DNA of 64,000 bases. Source: Micromonospora alfalfae (lineage in GTDB: Bacteria; Actinomycetota; Actinomycetes; Mycobacteriales; Micromonosporaceae). This document shows, piece after piece, positions 29,385-37,195 of this stretch. The stretch spans positions 1-64,000 of the forward strand of contig NZ_JAKKFH010000055.1 in NCBI RefSeq assembly GCF_022230925.1. Reading direction: 5' to 3'. A program made the translations under genes and the position numbers. Within the stretch, counting starts at the first letter, position 1. The number at the start of each line of letters is the position of its first letter. The notes below the pieces were generated by a model. The model saw only the letters and a program-made list of their open reading frames with translations. It made no database searches and was not told where the DNA came from.

Positions 29385-30269
29385 TCAGCGGGGAGTTCTG
29401 TCGCAGAGAAGTGCATCGCCACGAGCCAACGGGCCAGCTACATCCCGCTCATTGGGCAGCTCGGGACAGATGAGTCTGATATTGGCCGCGAGGAGAGCTC
29501 CGACAACGCGATCCGCCAGCGCACGACGCTCGGTTTCCTCGTCGTGTCCATCCGAGCTCATCGACAGCCAGAGCCTATTGTCACTGCCCACGGTCAACTT
29601 TGGGAACGGCGACGCTTCGTCCGTCGAGATGCCCTCTGTGGTCAGCGCAGTCTTGGCATCGGCACCTAGGTTGACTGCATTGCGGTGGGCGACTGAGCGG
29701 GCAGCCGCATACACGGCATCCGCGAGTCGAGCCATAGCGCTGGCAACCGTAGTTACCGTGATGGTGTACGGGCCGAGAGAGATGGTCTCGGTGGCGGGGT
29801 CATATGCAAAGCCCCAGAACTCGCTGGCGACCTCACGGGCTGACGCGCCGCTGGCGATGCGCCGCTTCTGCGGGCCGTGGCCAGCCCCGAGCGCCCACGC
29901 CTCGAAGTGCATCAGAGAGTTTCGCACCTCGGTCAACCCTGGCAGGGCTCGCTCGTACCGTTGCTTTGCCTGCCTAAGAGCGTTCAGAGCCTGATCGAGC
30001 CCGAGTTCCTGCAGCCGGCCGTCTACGAGCGAGGCAGCGGCAAGAAGCTGCCGGAGAGCAAGGATGAGCTGGCGAGCGTCGATCTGACGCGAACTGAACC
30101 ACGAGATGCGGTGGTCGTCAGAATCGTGCATACGGAACAGAGCAAGCTCTGCAGCACGCTCCCACCACTGAATTTCCGAGACCGCGATGGCCTCTGGATG
30201 GTCTGCGGGCGACCAGTCGACAACCGGATTCGTCACGGTCGACATTATCCTAGTATCCACCTTCGACAT
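29385..30269 (-). CDS. putative HEPN-domain protein (RX4H motif)
   Basis: 294-aa soluble protein. The helical segment YERALPGLTEVRNSLMHFEA contains R116-N-S-L-M-H121, the R-x4-H motif with a polar residue after Arg that marks HEPN domains, often metal-independent RNases in defence and toxin systems. The helices before it (LRQLLAAASLVDGRLQELGL) fit a HEPN four-helix bundle. The C-terminal part has an alpha/beta look and no known motif. ATG 30269 is chosen; ATG 30245 is possible. Lower GC than the chromosome. It is transcribed toward the 1205-aa gene, so the two may work together. Confidence 0.6.
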   Translation of the reverse strand: MSKVDTRIMSTVTNPVVDWSPADHPEAIAVSEIQWWERAAELALFRMHDSDDHRISWFSSRQIDARQLILALRQLLAAASLVDGRLQELGLDQALNALRQAKQRYERALPGLTEVRNSLMHFEAWALGAGHGPQKRRIASGASAREVASEFWGFAYDPATETISLGPYTITVTTVASAMARLADAVYAAARSVAHRNAVNLGADAKTALTTEGISTDEASPFPKLTVGSDNRLWLSMSSDGHDEETERRALADRVVGALLAANIRLICPELPNERDVAGPLARGDALLCDRTPR

Positions 30270-30310
30270 GCCACCCGAAATTCTGTATGGGAAGGTGGCT
30301 TGTGCGGCGA

Positions 30311-30536
30311 TCCCCGGTCATCGGCAAGTCCGGAAGCCATGCGGGTGCCCTATTCAGGCACTCATCCGCCCCGTCCAGGTCACCAAGCGACCGCGGCGAG
30401 CTCCGATGCTGCGGTTTGCAAAGTGCCGGTGAGCGGGGCTGCGCTTCTCGGGCAGTCGGCGTCATCGTCTGGATGCTCTGTCGGTGTACCGTCCAATCAT
30501 GCGTAGTAGCAGGGCGTAGCCGCTATCTCGGTTCTG
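30311..30536. repeat. upstream part of duplicated regulator cassette, copy A
   Basis: Blocks here (GGTCATCGGC, TGCGGG, the CAGG..CACT region and especially 30480-30496) reappear in the same order at about 34090-34271 upstream of copy B. The duplication therefore includes the promoter region as well as the genes. Confidence 0.6.
30480..30496 (+). promoter_or_regulatory. conserved upstream box of XRE cassette, copy A
   Basis: GTCGGTGTACCGTCCAA is identical to 34255-34271 upstream of copy B and contains the dyad CGGT-GT-ACCG. Without the IS element it would lie about 48 bp before the regulator start, so it is a good candidate operator or promoter element now separated from its gene. Confidence 0.55.
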
Positions 30537-30539
30537 TAA

Positions 30540-31471
30540 GTGCGTGTTTGAGAAGGTCTGTTGTGGACGGCGCGGCGGCGTGACCTTCGACGGCGGGCCG
30601 GGCAGGGTGGCGTGGTGTCTACGCGTCGTGGCTACCCCTCCGACCTGACCGACGCCCAGTGGGCGCTGATTGAGGCTTTGCTGCCGGAGCCGAACACGGA
30701 CGGCCGGCGGGAGAAGCACCCGCGGCGGGAGATCGTCAACGCGATCCTGTTCGTGGTGCGGTCCGGGTGCCCGTGGCGTTATCTGCCTGCTGACCTGCCA
30801 CCGTGGCAGACGGTGTACTGGTACTTCACCCGGTGGGAAGAATCCCGCGTCACCGAGAAGCTCTTGGCCACCCTGCGGATCAAGGCCCGAGTGCAGCAGG
30901 GGCCGAGAGCCCGAACCGTCGGCCGGGATCATCGACTCCCAGAGCGTGAAGGGCGCCGACACCGTCGGCCGGGACAGCCGCGGCTACGACGCGGGCAAGA
31001 AAATCAACGGCCGGAAACGGTTCATCGTCACCGACACCCTGGGGCTGCTGGTCACGGTGACTGTCCTCGCCGCGAGCTGGCAGGACCGCGATGGCGCGAA
31101 GGCCGCCCTGCTGAGCGCCTACATGGCCACCCCAATTCGACACGTCTTCGCCGATCAGGGCTTCACCGGACGACTCGTCGACTGGACCCGCGACATCCTG
31201 CGCATCACCCTCGAGATCCTTCGCAAGCCCGCTGACCAGCGCGGCTTCGCCGTGCACCCGCGGCGGTGGGTGGTGGAACGAACCCTGGCCTGGCTCACCG
31301 CCTATCGCCGACTCGCCCGCGACTACGAACGCCACCCCGAGGTCTCCGAAGCCATCATCCGCTGGGCCGCCATCGCCGGTATGACCCGCCGCATCACCCG
31401 CGGTCGACCCGCCCGCCGCCAAGCCCGCCGCACCTTCAACTGGACCTGATCACACCATCTCAAACACGCTC
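30540..31471 (+). mobile_element. IS5-family insertion sequence, 932 bp
   Basis: The terminal inverted repeats are GTGCGTGTTTGAGAAGGT at the left end and the complement of GAGCGTGTTTGAGATGGT at the right (16 of 18 match). Both ends are flanked by TAA (30537-30539 and 31472-31474), a 3-bp target duplication usual for IS5-family elements. It carries one transposase gene in two frames. It is inserted between the conserved upstream box and the start codon of XRE regulator copy A. Confidence 0.92.
30612..31449 (+). CDS. IS5-family transposase in two overlapping frames
   Basis: Frame one starts at GTG 30612 or 30615 (STRRGYPSDLTDAQWALIEA, the usual IS5 N-terminus) and would end at 31235. Homology continues in the +1 frame from the G4 run at 30899-30902: REPEPSAGIIDSQSVKGAD with the first catalytic Asp, VFADQGFTGRLVD with the second and WVVERTLAWLTAYRRLARDY with the Glu, to 31449. 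One fewer G would restore a single frame, so this is either a frameshift mutation or programmed slippage as seen in many IS5 elements. With slippage the full DDE enzyme of about 278 aa would be made. Confidence 0.85.
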
Positions 31472-31478
31472 TAAGAGG

Positions 31479-32681
31479 ATGGGCGAAGTCGTGGTGAAGA
31501 AGCCGGACACCGTCGGTGCCAGGATCCGGTACTGGCGTATGCGTCGTGGCGGGATGAACCAAGCTGTCCTTGCTGGGCTCGCAGGTGTCACCCAGTCTTA
31601 CGTGTCGCAGGTCGAGTCGGGGCGGAAGACCATCTACCGTCGCTCCACTCTGGTCGCTCTTGCTGCTGCACTCCATGTCACGGTGGCCGACCTACTCGGT
31701 CAGGGCAGCGAGCCCGGCGATCCGGCCCGTGAGAGCGCAGCTGAGTGCGTGCCAGCCATCTGGTCCGCCCTGATCGAAATCGAGGACGGCGAGCGTCGCC
31801 CGTCAACCTACACACCGGAGCGGCTGACCGCCGAGATTGCTCGCGCCGAACAGCTTCGCACGTCCTGCAACTACCCAGCTATGGCTCGTCTGTTCTCCGG
31901 CCTGCTGCTCGAAGCTGCTGCCGTGGGCGGCACCGCGCTCGTTCAGGTGGTCTATCAGGCCGCCACCTGTCTGCGGAACCTCGGGTACCGCCACCTGGCC
32001 CTCAACGCCGCCCGGCTCTCCGCGACGGTCGCCGAGCACGTTGAGGACCCGGCGTGGATCGCGGCATCCCGTTTCGCCTACGCGCAGAGCCTGCCGATCG
32101 AGTCAGCCGCCGTCGCGGCCCGCGCTGCTGACCGGTCTGTGACCGAGCTTCAAGCTGATGCCGACGACGAGCGAGTGCGACAGATGCTTGGTCAACTCCA
32201 CCTCTCTGCCGCGTTGACCTCGGCAGTAAGTGGGCGCCTGGATGTCACCCGCGACCACCTCGCCGAGGCGGCCCGCGAGGCAGCGACCCTCGGCGATCCG
32301 CCTGACGGTGCGGGCTTCAACGGCTGTGGGTTCGGACCAACCAATGTTGGGCTCTGGGAGATGTCGATCGCGGCCGAGCAGGGCGAGTCCGGCCGGGTCA
32401 TTGAGCTGTCTCGGACAGTTCGCCCGCAGGTTCTCGCGGCGTCGATCCGCCAGCAGTCTTACTGGCTCGACCTCGGTCGCGCCTTGGCGGACGGCGGGCG
32501 GCGGGATCCCGAAGCCCACGCCGCGTTCGTGCAGGCCGAGCGGGCGGCGCCGATCCCGTTCGCCATCAATCCCCTCGCCCGCGATGCCGTGGTGACCCTG
32601 GCCCAGCGCGCTCAGTGCCGAGCCATCCCCGATGAGTTGCGCCTGCTCGTCGGCCGCATCGGTATCAACCTGGCCGCATAA
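31479..32681 (+). CDS. XRE-family regulator with TPR-like domain, copy A
   Basis: 400 aa from ATG 31479. An N-terminal helix-turn-helix (GARIRYWRMRRGGMNQAVLA, VTQSYVSQVESGRKTIYRRS) precedes a helical, TPR-like region (LARDAVVTLAQRAQCRAIPD near the end). Such proteins resemble actinobacterial regulators that respond to peptides or small ligands. It is a close paralogue of the protein at 34332, with almost identical C-terminal ends at both protein and DNA level. The IS5 element lies 8 bp upstream of the start codon and separates it from its native promoter region, so expression is probably altered. Confidence 0.9.
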   Translation: MGEVVVKKPDTVGARIRYWRMRRGGMNQAVLAGLAGVTQSYVSQVESGRKTIYRRSTLVALAAALHVTVADLLGQGSEPGDPARESAAECVPAIWSALIEIEDGERRPSTYTPERLTAEIARAEQLRTSCNYPAMARLFSGLLLEAAAVGGTALVQVVYQAATCLRNLGYRHLALNAARLSATVAEHVEDPAWIAASRFAYAQSLPIESAAVAARAADRSVTELQADADDERVRQMLGQLHLSAALTSAVSGRLDVTRDHLAEAAREAATLGDPPDGAGFNGCGFGPTNVGLWEMSIAAEQGESGRVIELSRTVRPQVLAASIRQQSYWLDLGRALADGGRRDPEAHAAFVQAERAAPIPFAINPLARDAVVTLAQRAQCRAIPDELRLLVGRIGINLAA

Positions 32682-32805
32682 CCGGAAGTAATCAGCCCAT
32701 CACCAATCAGCCCTACTGTCCGGTTTGGGACGTGAACGCGTCCTGATGGTCCAGCGCGGCAACGGTCGATCCTGAGCTGCTGGGCCTCCATCGGAGGAGG
32801 CGGGG

Positions 32806-32967
32806 ATGAGCGGTCAGGACGACAACGCTCCGGAGGACAACGGCGAGGCGGCCGAGCGGGAAGCTGCCAAACAGCGGCTCCTGGCTCAGGCCGAGGCGGA
32901 GCGCGTGCCCGTGGATGACGCGACCCGCGCGGTCCCGGACCGGCGGTGGCGGCGTGACCAACGATGA
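32806..32967 (+). CDS. 53-aa charged protein of the XRE cassette, copy A
   Basis: ATG 32806 follows GGAGGAGGCGGGG, a strong ribosome site. The product is highly charged (MSGQDDNAPEDNGEAAERE, then KQRLLAQAEAERVPVDDATR) and probably helical or disordered. It differs from copy B at two residues only. Its stop overlaps the start region of the second regulator (GTG 32954). Function unknown; it could bind or modulate the neighbouring regulators. Confidence 0.65.
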   Translation: MSGQDDNAPEDNGEAAEREAAKQRLLAQAEAERVPVDDATRAVPDRRWRRDQR

Positions 32968-33169
32968 CCTCCCGATCGGCCGCCGGGTGGCGAGCTGGCG
33001 GGTGCGGCGGTCGATGACGCAGCAGATGCTCGCCGACCGGTTGTGCAGGTCGAAGAGCTGGTGGACAAGATCGAGCGGGGCGCCGTCGGGTGAGAGCACG
33101 GTCGGCTCCACCGTGGGCGGTGATCGGATGCGGGCAGGCCGAGGTGCCATCCGACAGATACCACTCTGA
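32954..33169 (+). pseudogene. truncated second XRE regulator, copy A
   Basis: From GTG 32954 it matches copy B through DLPIGRRVASWRVRRS and TQQMLADRL. A missing G then shifts the frame in the region that reads KSWVDKVERG in copy B, and similarity ends near 33090. Only the helix-turn-helix start remains; the ~400-residue ligand domain is lost. The remaining DNA to 33246 has no recognisable gene. Confidence 0.8.
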
Positions 33170-33246
33170 AACTACCTCAATCGTCATCAGACTCAGGTGG
33201 ACGCCAGCTTCCGAGTGACCCGCCCGGACTACGTCGTTTCAGGTGC

Positions 33247-33275
33247 TTGACCTGTCAATTTTCCGCCGGTAGTTT
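33247..33275 (+). promoter_or_regulatory. sigma-70-type promoter of the I36-like gene
   Basis: TTGACC (33247-33252) and TAGTTT (33270-33275) are separated by 17 bp in a locally AT-rich stretch, 42 bp upstream of the GTG start at 33317. The ribosome site is probably AGCAGGTG. Confidence 0.6.
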
Positions 33276-33316
33276 AAATCCACAACGACAGGCATCTATC
33301 TAAGAGCAGGTGAACC

Positions 33317-33709
33317 GTGCTGTTGAAATCCATCGCCATCGCCATCACCGCGTCCGTCGCAGGCGCGCTGGCCGCCGCCCCCGCCGCCTCGGCGGCAGCA
33401 CCCGGAGTGTCGGTACAAGGCTCGGGGTCCGGGAACTGCCCGCAGGGCATGCTCTGCATCTGGCCCAACTGGAATCACCCGCCGCAGGGTCCCGTGGAGA
33501 CGCCGTCTCTGACGACCAACAGCGAGTGGACCGGCAGCATCCAGGGATTCAACTTCTACAACGGCACAGGCCGCGACGCCGTAATATCCGGGTTCATGCT
33601 CGGCTCGTCGATTCCCTTCAAGAACTGCGCTCCTGCCGGCGGGACCGGGGGCGACCTGTATATACCGGTCAACGTGACGAAGGTGACTTGGCAGCTGACC
33701 CCCTGCTGA
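33317..33709 (+). CDS. secreted small protein, peptidase inhibitor I36-like
   Basis: 130 aa. A Sec signal peptide (LLKSIAIAITASVAGALAAA, cleavage likely after ASAA near residue 27) leads to a mature domain of about 100 residues with NCPQGMLCIWPNWN, FNFYNGTGRD and a terminal Cys. The cysteine-containing beta pattern resembles the I36 (SMPI-like) inhibitor family common in actinomycetes. It would act outside the cell. It lies between the two regulator cassettes and has its own promoter; base composition is lower in GC than the chromosome. Confidence 0.7.
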   Translation: MLLKSIAIAITASVAGALAAAPAASAAAPGVSVQGSGSGNCPQGMLCIWPNWNHPPQGPVETPSLTTNSEWTGSIQGFNFYNGTGRDAVISGFMLGSSIPFKNCAPAGGTGGDLYIPVNVTKVTWQLTPC

Positions 33710-34254
33710 TCCTCCACTGGGCCTTTCCGAGTAGTGGCTTGGAGTAGCTGGCTCGATCAGCGGTCCGGACGCGCCCGGATTCGTTGCCCGCAGAACCCCG
33801 TATGAAGGTGGTCCTTCCCAGGATCACCGTCATCGAGGTTCTGCGTCGCTATGAGCGTCGTGGGCAATCGCCGACAACGGCCTCGTCGTGGGCTCCACCA
33901 CCGATTCTCGACTGCGCCCAGCGAGTTGAACCGACTGCTGAGAAGGCCGGCACCAGGGTCGAGCGCGCTGAACCATCAAGCGGAGCAGCGCTCGAGCGAT
34001 TTCTCATTCAAATGACAGCGCTTGTCGAGGCGCGTGGTGTATTGCCTGCGAACGACGACGAGCAACCTTCCGTGGTGATGATCGGATGCCGGTCATCGGC
34101 GGATTCGGGGGCCGTGCGGGCACCAGTACTAGGCACTCGGCTGGCTCGTTCAGGTCATCCGGCAAACCCTAGCCAACTCTGACGATTGAGTTGGGCCAAG
34201 TGCAGATGAGCCTGCGACGCCTCTCGGGGCATTCAGCGGCATCACTTGGCTGCT
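33710..34254. other. non-coding or degenerate stretch between cassettes
   Basis: About 545 bp. One 132-codon frame (33784-34182) exists, but it lacks a good ribosome site, third-position GC bias and recognisable family. From about 34090 the sequence parallels the region upstream of copy A, so the right end belongs to the duplicated cassette. Confidence 0.4.
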
Positions 34255-34271
34255 GTCGGTGTACCGTCCAA
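34255..34271 (+). promoter_or_regulatory. conserved upstream box of XRE cassette, copy B
   Basis: GTCGGTGTACCGTCCAA, identical to the copy A box, lies 60 bp upstream of the regulator start with no insertion. The dyad CGGT-GT-ACCG makes an autoregulatory site plausible. Confidence 0.55.
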
Positions 34272-34331
34272 ACGTGCGGGATAGCATGGCGTGGCCGCTG
34301 TCCTGGTCCTCTACCTGGGGTGGGTGTAGGC

Positions 34332-35522
34332 ATGGTGACGAAGCCGGACACCATTGGGGCCAGGATCCGGTACTGGCGGATGCGCCGGGGCGGCATGACG
34401 CAGGCCGTTCTCGCTGGGCTCGCGGGCGTCACCCAGTCGTACGTGTCGCAGGTCGAGTCGGGTCGGAAGACCATCGACCGCCGCTCCACTTTGGTGGCTC
34501 TCGCTGCCGCGCTCCAGGTCACGGTCGCCGACCTGCTTGGCCAGGGCACGGAGTCCGGAGATCCGGCCCGTGAGGGCGCGGCCGAATGCGTGCCGGCGGT
34601 CTGGTCGGCCCTGATCGAGATCGAGGACGGCGAGCGCCGCCCGTCGACCTTCACAACGGAACGCCTGACGGCCGAGATCGCCCGTGCCGATCAGCTCCGC
34701 AATTCGTGCAACTACCCGGCCATGGCCCGCATGCTTCCGAGCCTGCTGCTCGAAGCCGCTGCCGTGGGAGGTGCCTCCCTCGCTCAGGTTGCTTACCTAG
34801 CCTCTACCTGTCTTCGGCACCTCGGCTATCGCCACCTGGCCCTCAACGCCTCCCGGATATCCGTGTCGGCTGCTGAGGACGTCGAAGATCGAGCGTGGAT
34901 CGGCGCATCCCGGTTCATCTACGCGCAGAGCCTGCCGATCGAATCCGCGCGCTTAGCGGCCGCATCCGCTGACCGGTCACTAGTGGAGCTACAGGGAGAT
35001 GCCTCCGACATCCGGGTGCGCCAGATGCTCGGCCAGCTCCACCTCATGGCTGCGCTCGCCTCGACCGTGGATGGACGTTCCGATGCGGCCCAGGATCACC
35101 TTGCAGAGGCCGCTCGCGAAGCCGAGAGCCTGGGAGATCCGGCCGACGGAGGCGGCTTCAACGGCTGCTGCTTCGGGCCAACCAATGTGGGGCTCTGGAA
35201 AATGTCCATCGCGGCTGAGCAGGGCGAGTACGGCAAGATAATCGAGCTGTCCCAGACGATCCGCCCGCAGGTGCTCAAGGCGTCCAACCGGCAATTGTCG
35301 TACTGGCTCGACATTGGGCGAGCGCTGGCAGACGGCGGTCGGCGAGATGCAGAAGCCCTCGCCGCATTCGTGCAGGCCGAGCGAGCCGCACCGATCCCGT
35401 TCGCCATCAACCCCCTCGCCCGCGATGCCGTGGTGACCCTGGCCCAGCGCGCCCAGCGCCGAGCCATCCCCGACGAGTTGCGCCTGCTCGCCGGCCGCAT
35501 CGGCATCAACCTGGCCGCGTAA
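34332..35522 (+). CDS. XRE-family regulator with TPR-like domain, copy B
   Basis: 396 aa from ATG 34332. It has the same architecture as copy A: helix-turn-helix (ARIRYWRMRRGGMTQAVLAG, SYVSQVESGRKTIDRRS) then a long helical domain with LGQLHLMAALASTV and CCFGPTNVGLWKMSIAAEQG, ending AGRIGINLAA. The N-terminal and middle parts differ from copy A at scattered residues while the last ~50 residues are nearly identical, which suggests an older duplication with later 3' gene conversion. It heads an intact cassette with the 53-aa protein and a second XRE regulator. Confidence 0.92.
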   Translation: MVTKPDTIGARIRYWRMRRGGMTQAVLAGLAGVTQSYVSQVESGRKTIDRRSTLVALAAALQVTVADLLGQGTESGDPAREGAAECVPAVWSALIEIEDGERRPSTFTTERLTAEIARADQLRNSCNYPAMARMLPSLLLEAAAVGGASLAQVAYLASTCLRHLGYRHLALNASRISVSAAEDVEDRAWIGASRFIYAQSLPIESARLAAASADRSLVELQGDASDIRVRQMLGQLHLMAALASTVDGRSDAAQDHLAEAAREAESLGDPADGGGFNGCCFGPTNVGLWKMSIAAEQGEYGKIIELSQTIRPQVLKASNRQLSYWLDIGRALADGGRRDAEALAAFVQAERAAPIPFAINPLARDAVVTLAQRAQRRAIPDELRLLAGRIGINLAA

Positions 35523-35646
35523 CTGCCAGTAATCACTGCATCACCAATCCGCCCTACTGTCTGGTTTGGGACGTGAGCACGTCCTGATGGTCCAGCGCGG
35601 CAACGGTCGACCCTGAGCTGCTGGGCCTCCACCAGAGGGGGCGGGG

Positions 35647-35808
35647 ATGAGCGGTCGGGACGACAACGCTCCGGAGGACAACGGCGAGGCGGCCGAGCGG
35701 GAGGCTGCCAAACAGCGGCTCCTGGCTCAGGCCGAGGCGGAGCGCGTGCCCGTGGATGACGCGACCCGCGCGGTCCCGGACCGGCGGTGGCGGCGTGACC
35801 GACGATGA
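35647..35808 (+). CDS. 53-aa charged protein of the XRE cassette, copy B
   Basis: ATG 35647 follows GAGGGGGCGGGG. The sequence starts MSGRDDNAPEDNGEAAEREA and is near-identical to copy A. The second regulator begins at GTG 35795, inside this ORF, so translation is probably coupled. Function unknown. Confidence 0.65.
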   Translation: MSGRDDNAPEDNGEAAEREAAKQRLLAQAEAERVPVDDATRAVPDRRWRRDRR

Positions 35809-37195
35809 CGTCCCGATCGGCCGCCGGGTGGCGAGCTGGCGGGTGCGGCGGTCGATGACGCAGCAGATGCTCGCCGACCGGTTGCGCAGGTCGAAGAGTT
35901 GGGTGGACAAGGTCGAGCGGGGTGCCCGCGCCCTGGACCGGTACTCGGTGATCCAGGAACTGGCCCACGTCCTGCGGGTCGACCCGGAGGTGCTGCTCGG
36001 CCAGCCGCGGAGCACCCCGGCGGGCACGCCGGTCGGGGTGGACGACATCCGGGCCGCGCTCGCCCGCTACGACATTCCGCAGGCTCCACCGCAGACGGAC
36101 GAGCTGAGACGGCAGATCGGGCATGCCTGGTTGACCTATCAGCACGCGCACTACGGGCAGTTGGTGCGCCTGCTGCCCTGTCTGCTCGACGCCGCCCAGG
36201 GTGCGCGGTCGGCGGAGCTGCTGGTGCAGGCGTACCGGATCACCTCATCGCTGCTGGTCAAGCTCGGCGAAGCCGACCTGGGATGGCTGGCCGCCGACCG
36301 GGCGATGACCGCAGCCGGCGACGACAGGCTCCTCGCGGCGGCAGCAACCATCGAGGTAGCCCAGGCGCTCCGCGCGCAAAACCGCGACCGCCTGGCCCTA
36401 ACCGCGCTGCTCCCCACCGCCAACCGCGTCCTCCCACAGTTAGCCAACCCCGGTGATCAAGAGGTTTGCGGGCTCTTTGGCGATCAAAATTGCCCGAAAC
36501 CTCTTGATCACGAGAGCGGGAGCGGGAGCGGGGGTGATGGGCAGGGCGGCCACCGGGGGAGGGCGGTGGGTGGGACGTTGCTGGTGCAGGCCGCGCTCGC
36601 TGCCGCCGGCTGTGGCGAGCACCGCCGCGCGGACGAGCTGATCGACCGGGCGGCAGGGATCGCCGCCAGCCTGAGGGGGTACGACGACACGCACCGCACC
36701 AGCTTCGGGCCGGTCGCCGTTGAGCTGGCGCGGGTGCTCGTGGCGGCACAGCGAGGTGACGCCGCCGAGGCGTTGCGAAGGCACTCGACAGTGGTGCGGC
36801 GGGAGGGGTGGCGGCGGTTGCCGGCCGAACATCGGGGAGCGTATCTGGTCGACGTCGCGCGGGCGTACCTCCAGGTGGGTGACCTGCGTGGGGCGGCACG
36901 CGCCTTGGTCGACGCGGACAGTGTCGCGCCGGCTGAGGTTCGGTGCCGGCCGTTGGCGCGTACGGTGATCGCCGATGTTGCCCGCGCGCGGCCGGCGCCG
37001 GCCGGCGTGGCGCGACTGGCGACGCTGGTCGGCCTCACCCGCTCACCACGCGCTGTGCCGGCAGCCTGGGGACGATGCCGCGTCCTCAGATGGCGGGAAC
37101 GGGAGGAAGGTCGAGCAGGGTGCGGTCACCGTCGACGCCCTGATCCAGTGCGGCCGCGACATCCTCGTGCGGGGCTCCGGGCCGGACGGCACTGA
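35795..37195 (+). CDS. second XRE-family regulator, complete copy with in-frame palindrome
   Basis: 466 aa from GTG 35795. The helix-turn-helix (SMTQQMLADRLRRSKSWVDK, VERGARALDRYSVIQELAHVL) is followed by a TPR-like helical domain (LLVQAYRITSSLLVKLGEAD, GTLLVQAALAAAGCGEHRRA, RAYLQVGDLRGAARALVDAD). A palindromic element at 36453-36511 is translated as GDQEVCGLFGDQNCPKPLDH between two helical repeats, followed by a Gly-rich linker. The C-terminus runs ~50 Arg-rich residues past the usual end (VARLATLVGLTR) into the convergent aldo/keto reductase gene, suggesting a lost stop. Whether the protein works is uncertain. Confidence 0.75.
   Translation: MTDDDVPIGRRVASWRVRRSMTQQMLADRLRRSKSWVDKVERGARALDRYSVIQELAHVLRVDPEVLLGQPRSTPAGTPVGVDDIRAALARYDIPQAPPQTDELRRQIGHAWLTYQHAHYGQLVRLLPCLLDAAQGARSAELLVQAYRITSSLLVKLGEADLGWLAADRAMTAAGDDRLLAAAATIEVAQALRAQNRDRLALTALLPTANRVLPQLANPGDQEVCGLFGDQNCPKPLDHESGSGSGGDGQGGHRGRAVGGTLLVQAALAAAGCGEHRRADELIDRAAGIAASLRGYDDTHRTSFGPVAVELARVLVAAQRGDAAEALRRHSTVVRREGWRRLPAEHRGAYLVDVARAYLQVGDLRGAARALVDADSVAPAEVRCRPLARTVIADVARARPAPAGVARLATLVGLTRSPRAVPAAWGRCRVLRWREREEGRAGCGHRRRPDPVRPRHPRAGLRAGRH
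36453..36511. repeat. dispersed palindromic element P6 inside an ORF
   Basis: Arms GTGATCAAGAGGTTT and AAACCTCTTGATCAC are perfectly complementary and continue with G-rich against C-rich bases around a ~17-nt centre. Unlike the other copies it lies inside a coding sequence, and the reading frame stays open through it. Confidence 0.85.

Noticed and set aside
33784..34182. 132-codon ORF between the regulator cassettes
   Set aside because: No ribosome site, no codon bias, no family; the right part overlaps DNA that is non-coding in the duplicated copy.
36453..36511. Terminator inside the second XRE regulator
   Set aside because: It lies within an open frame with a conserved-looking domain after it and lacks a T-tract, so an inserted palindrome is more likely.
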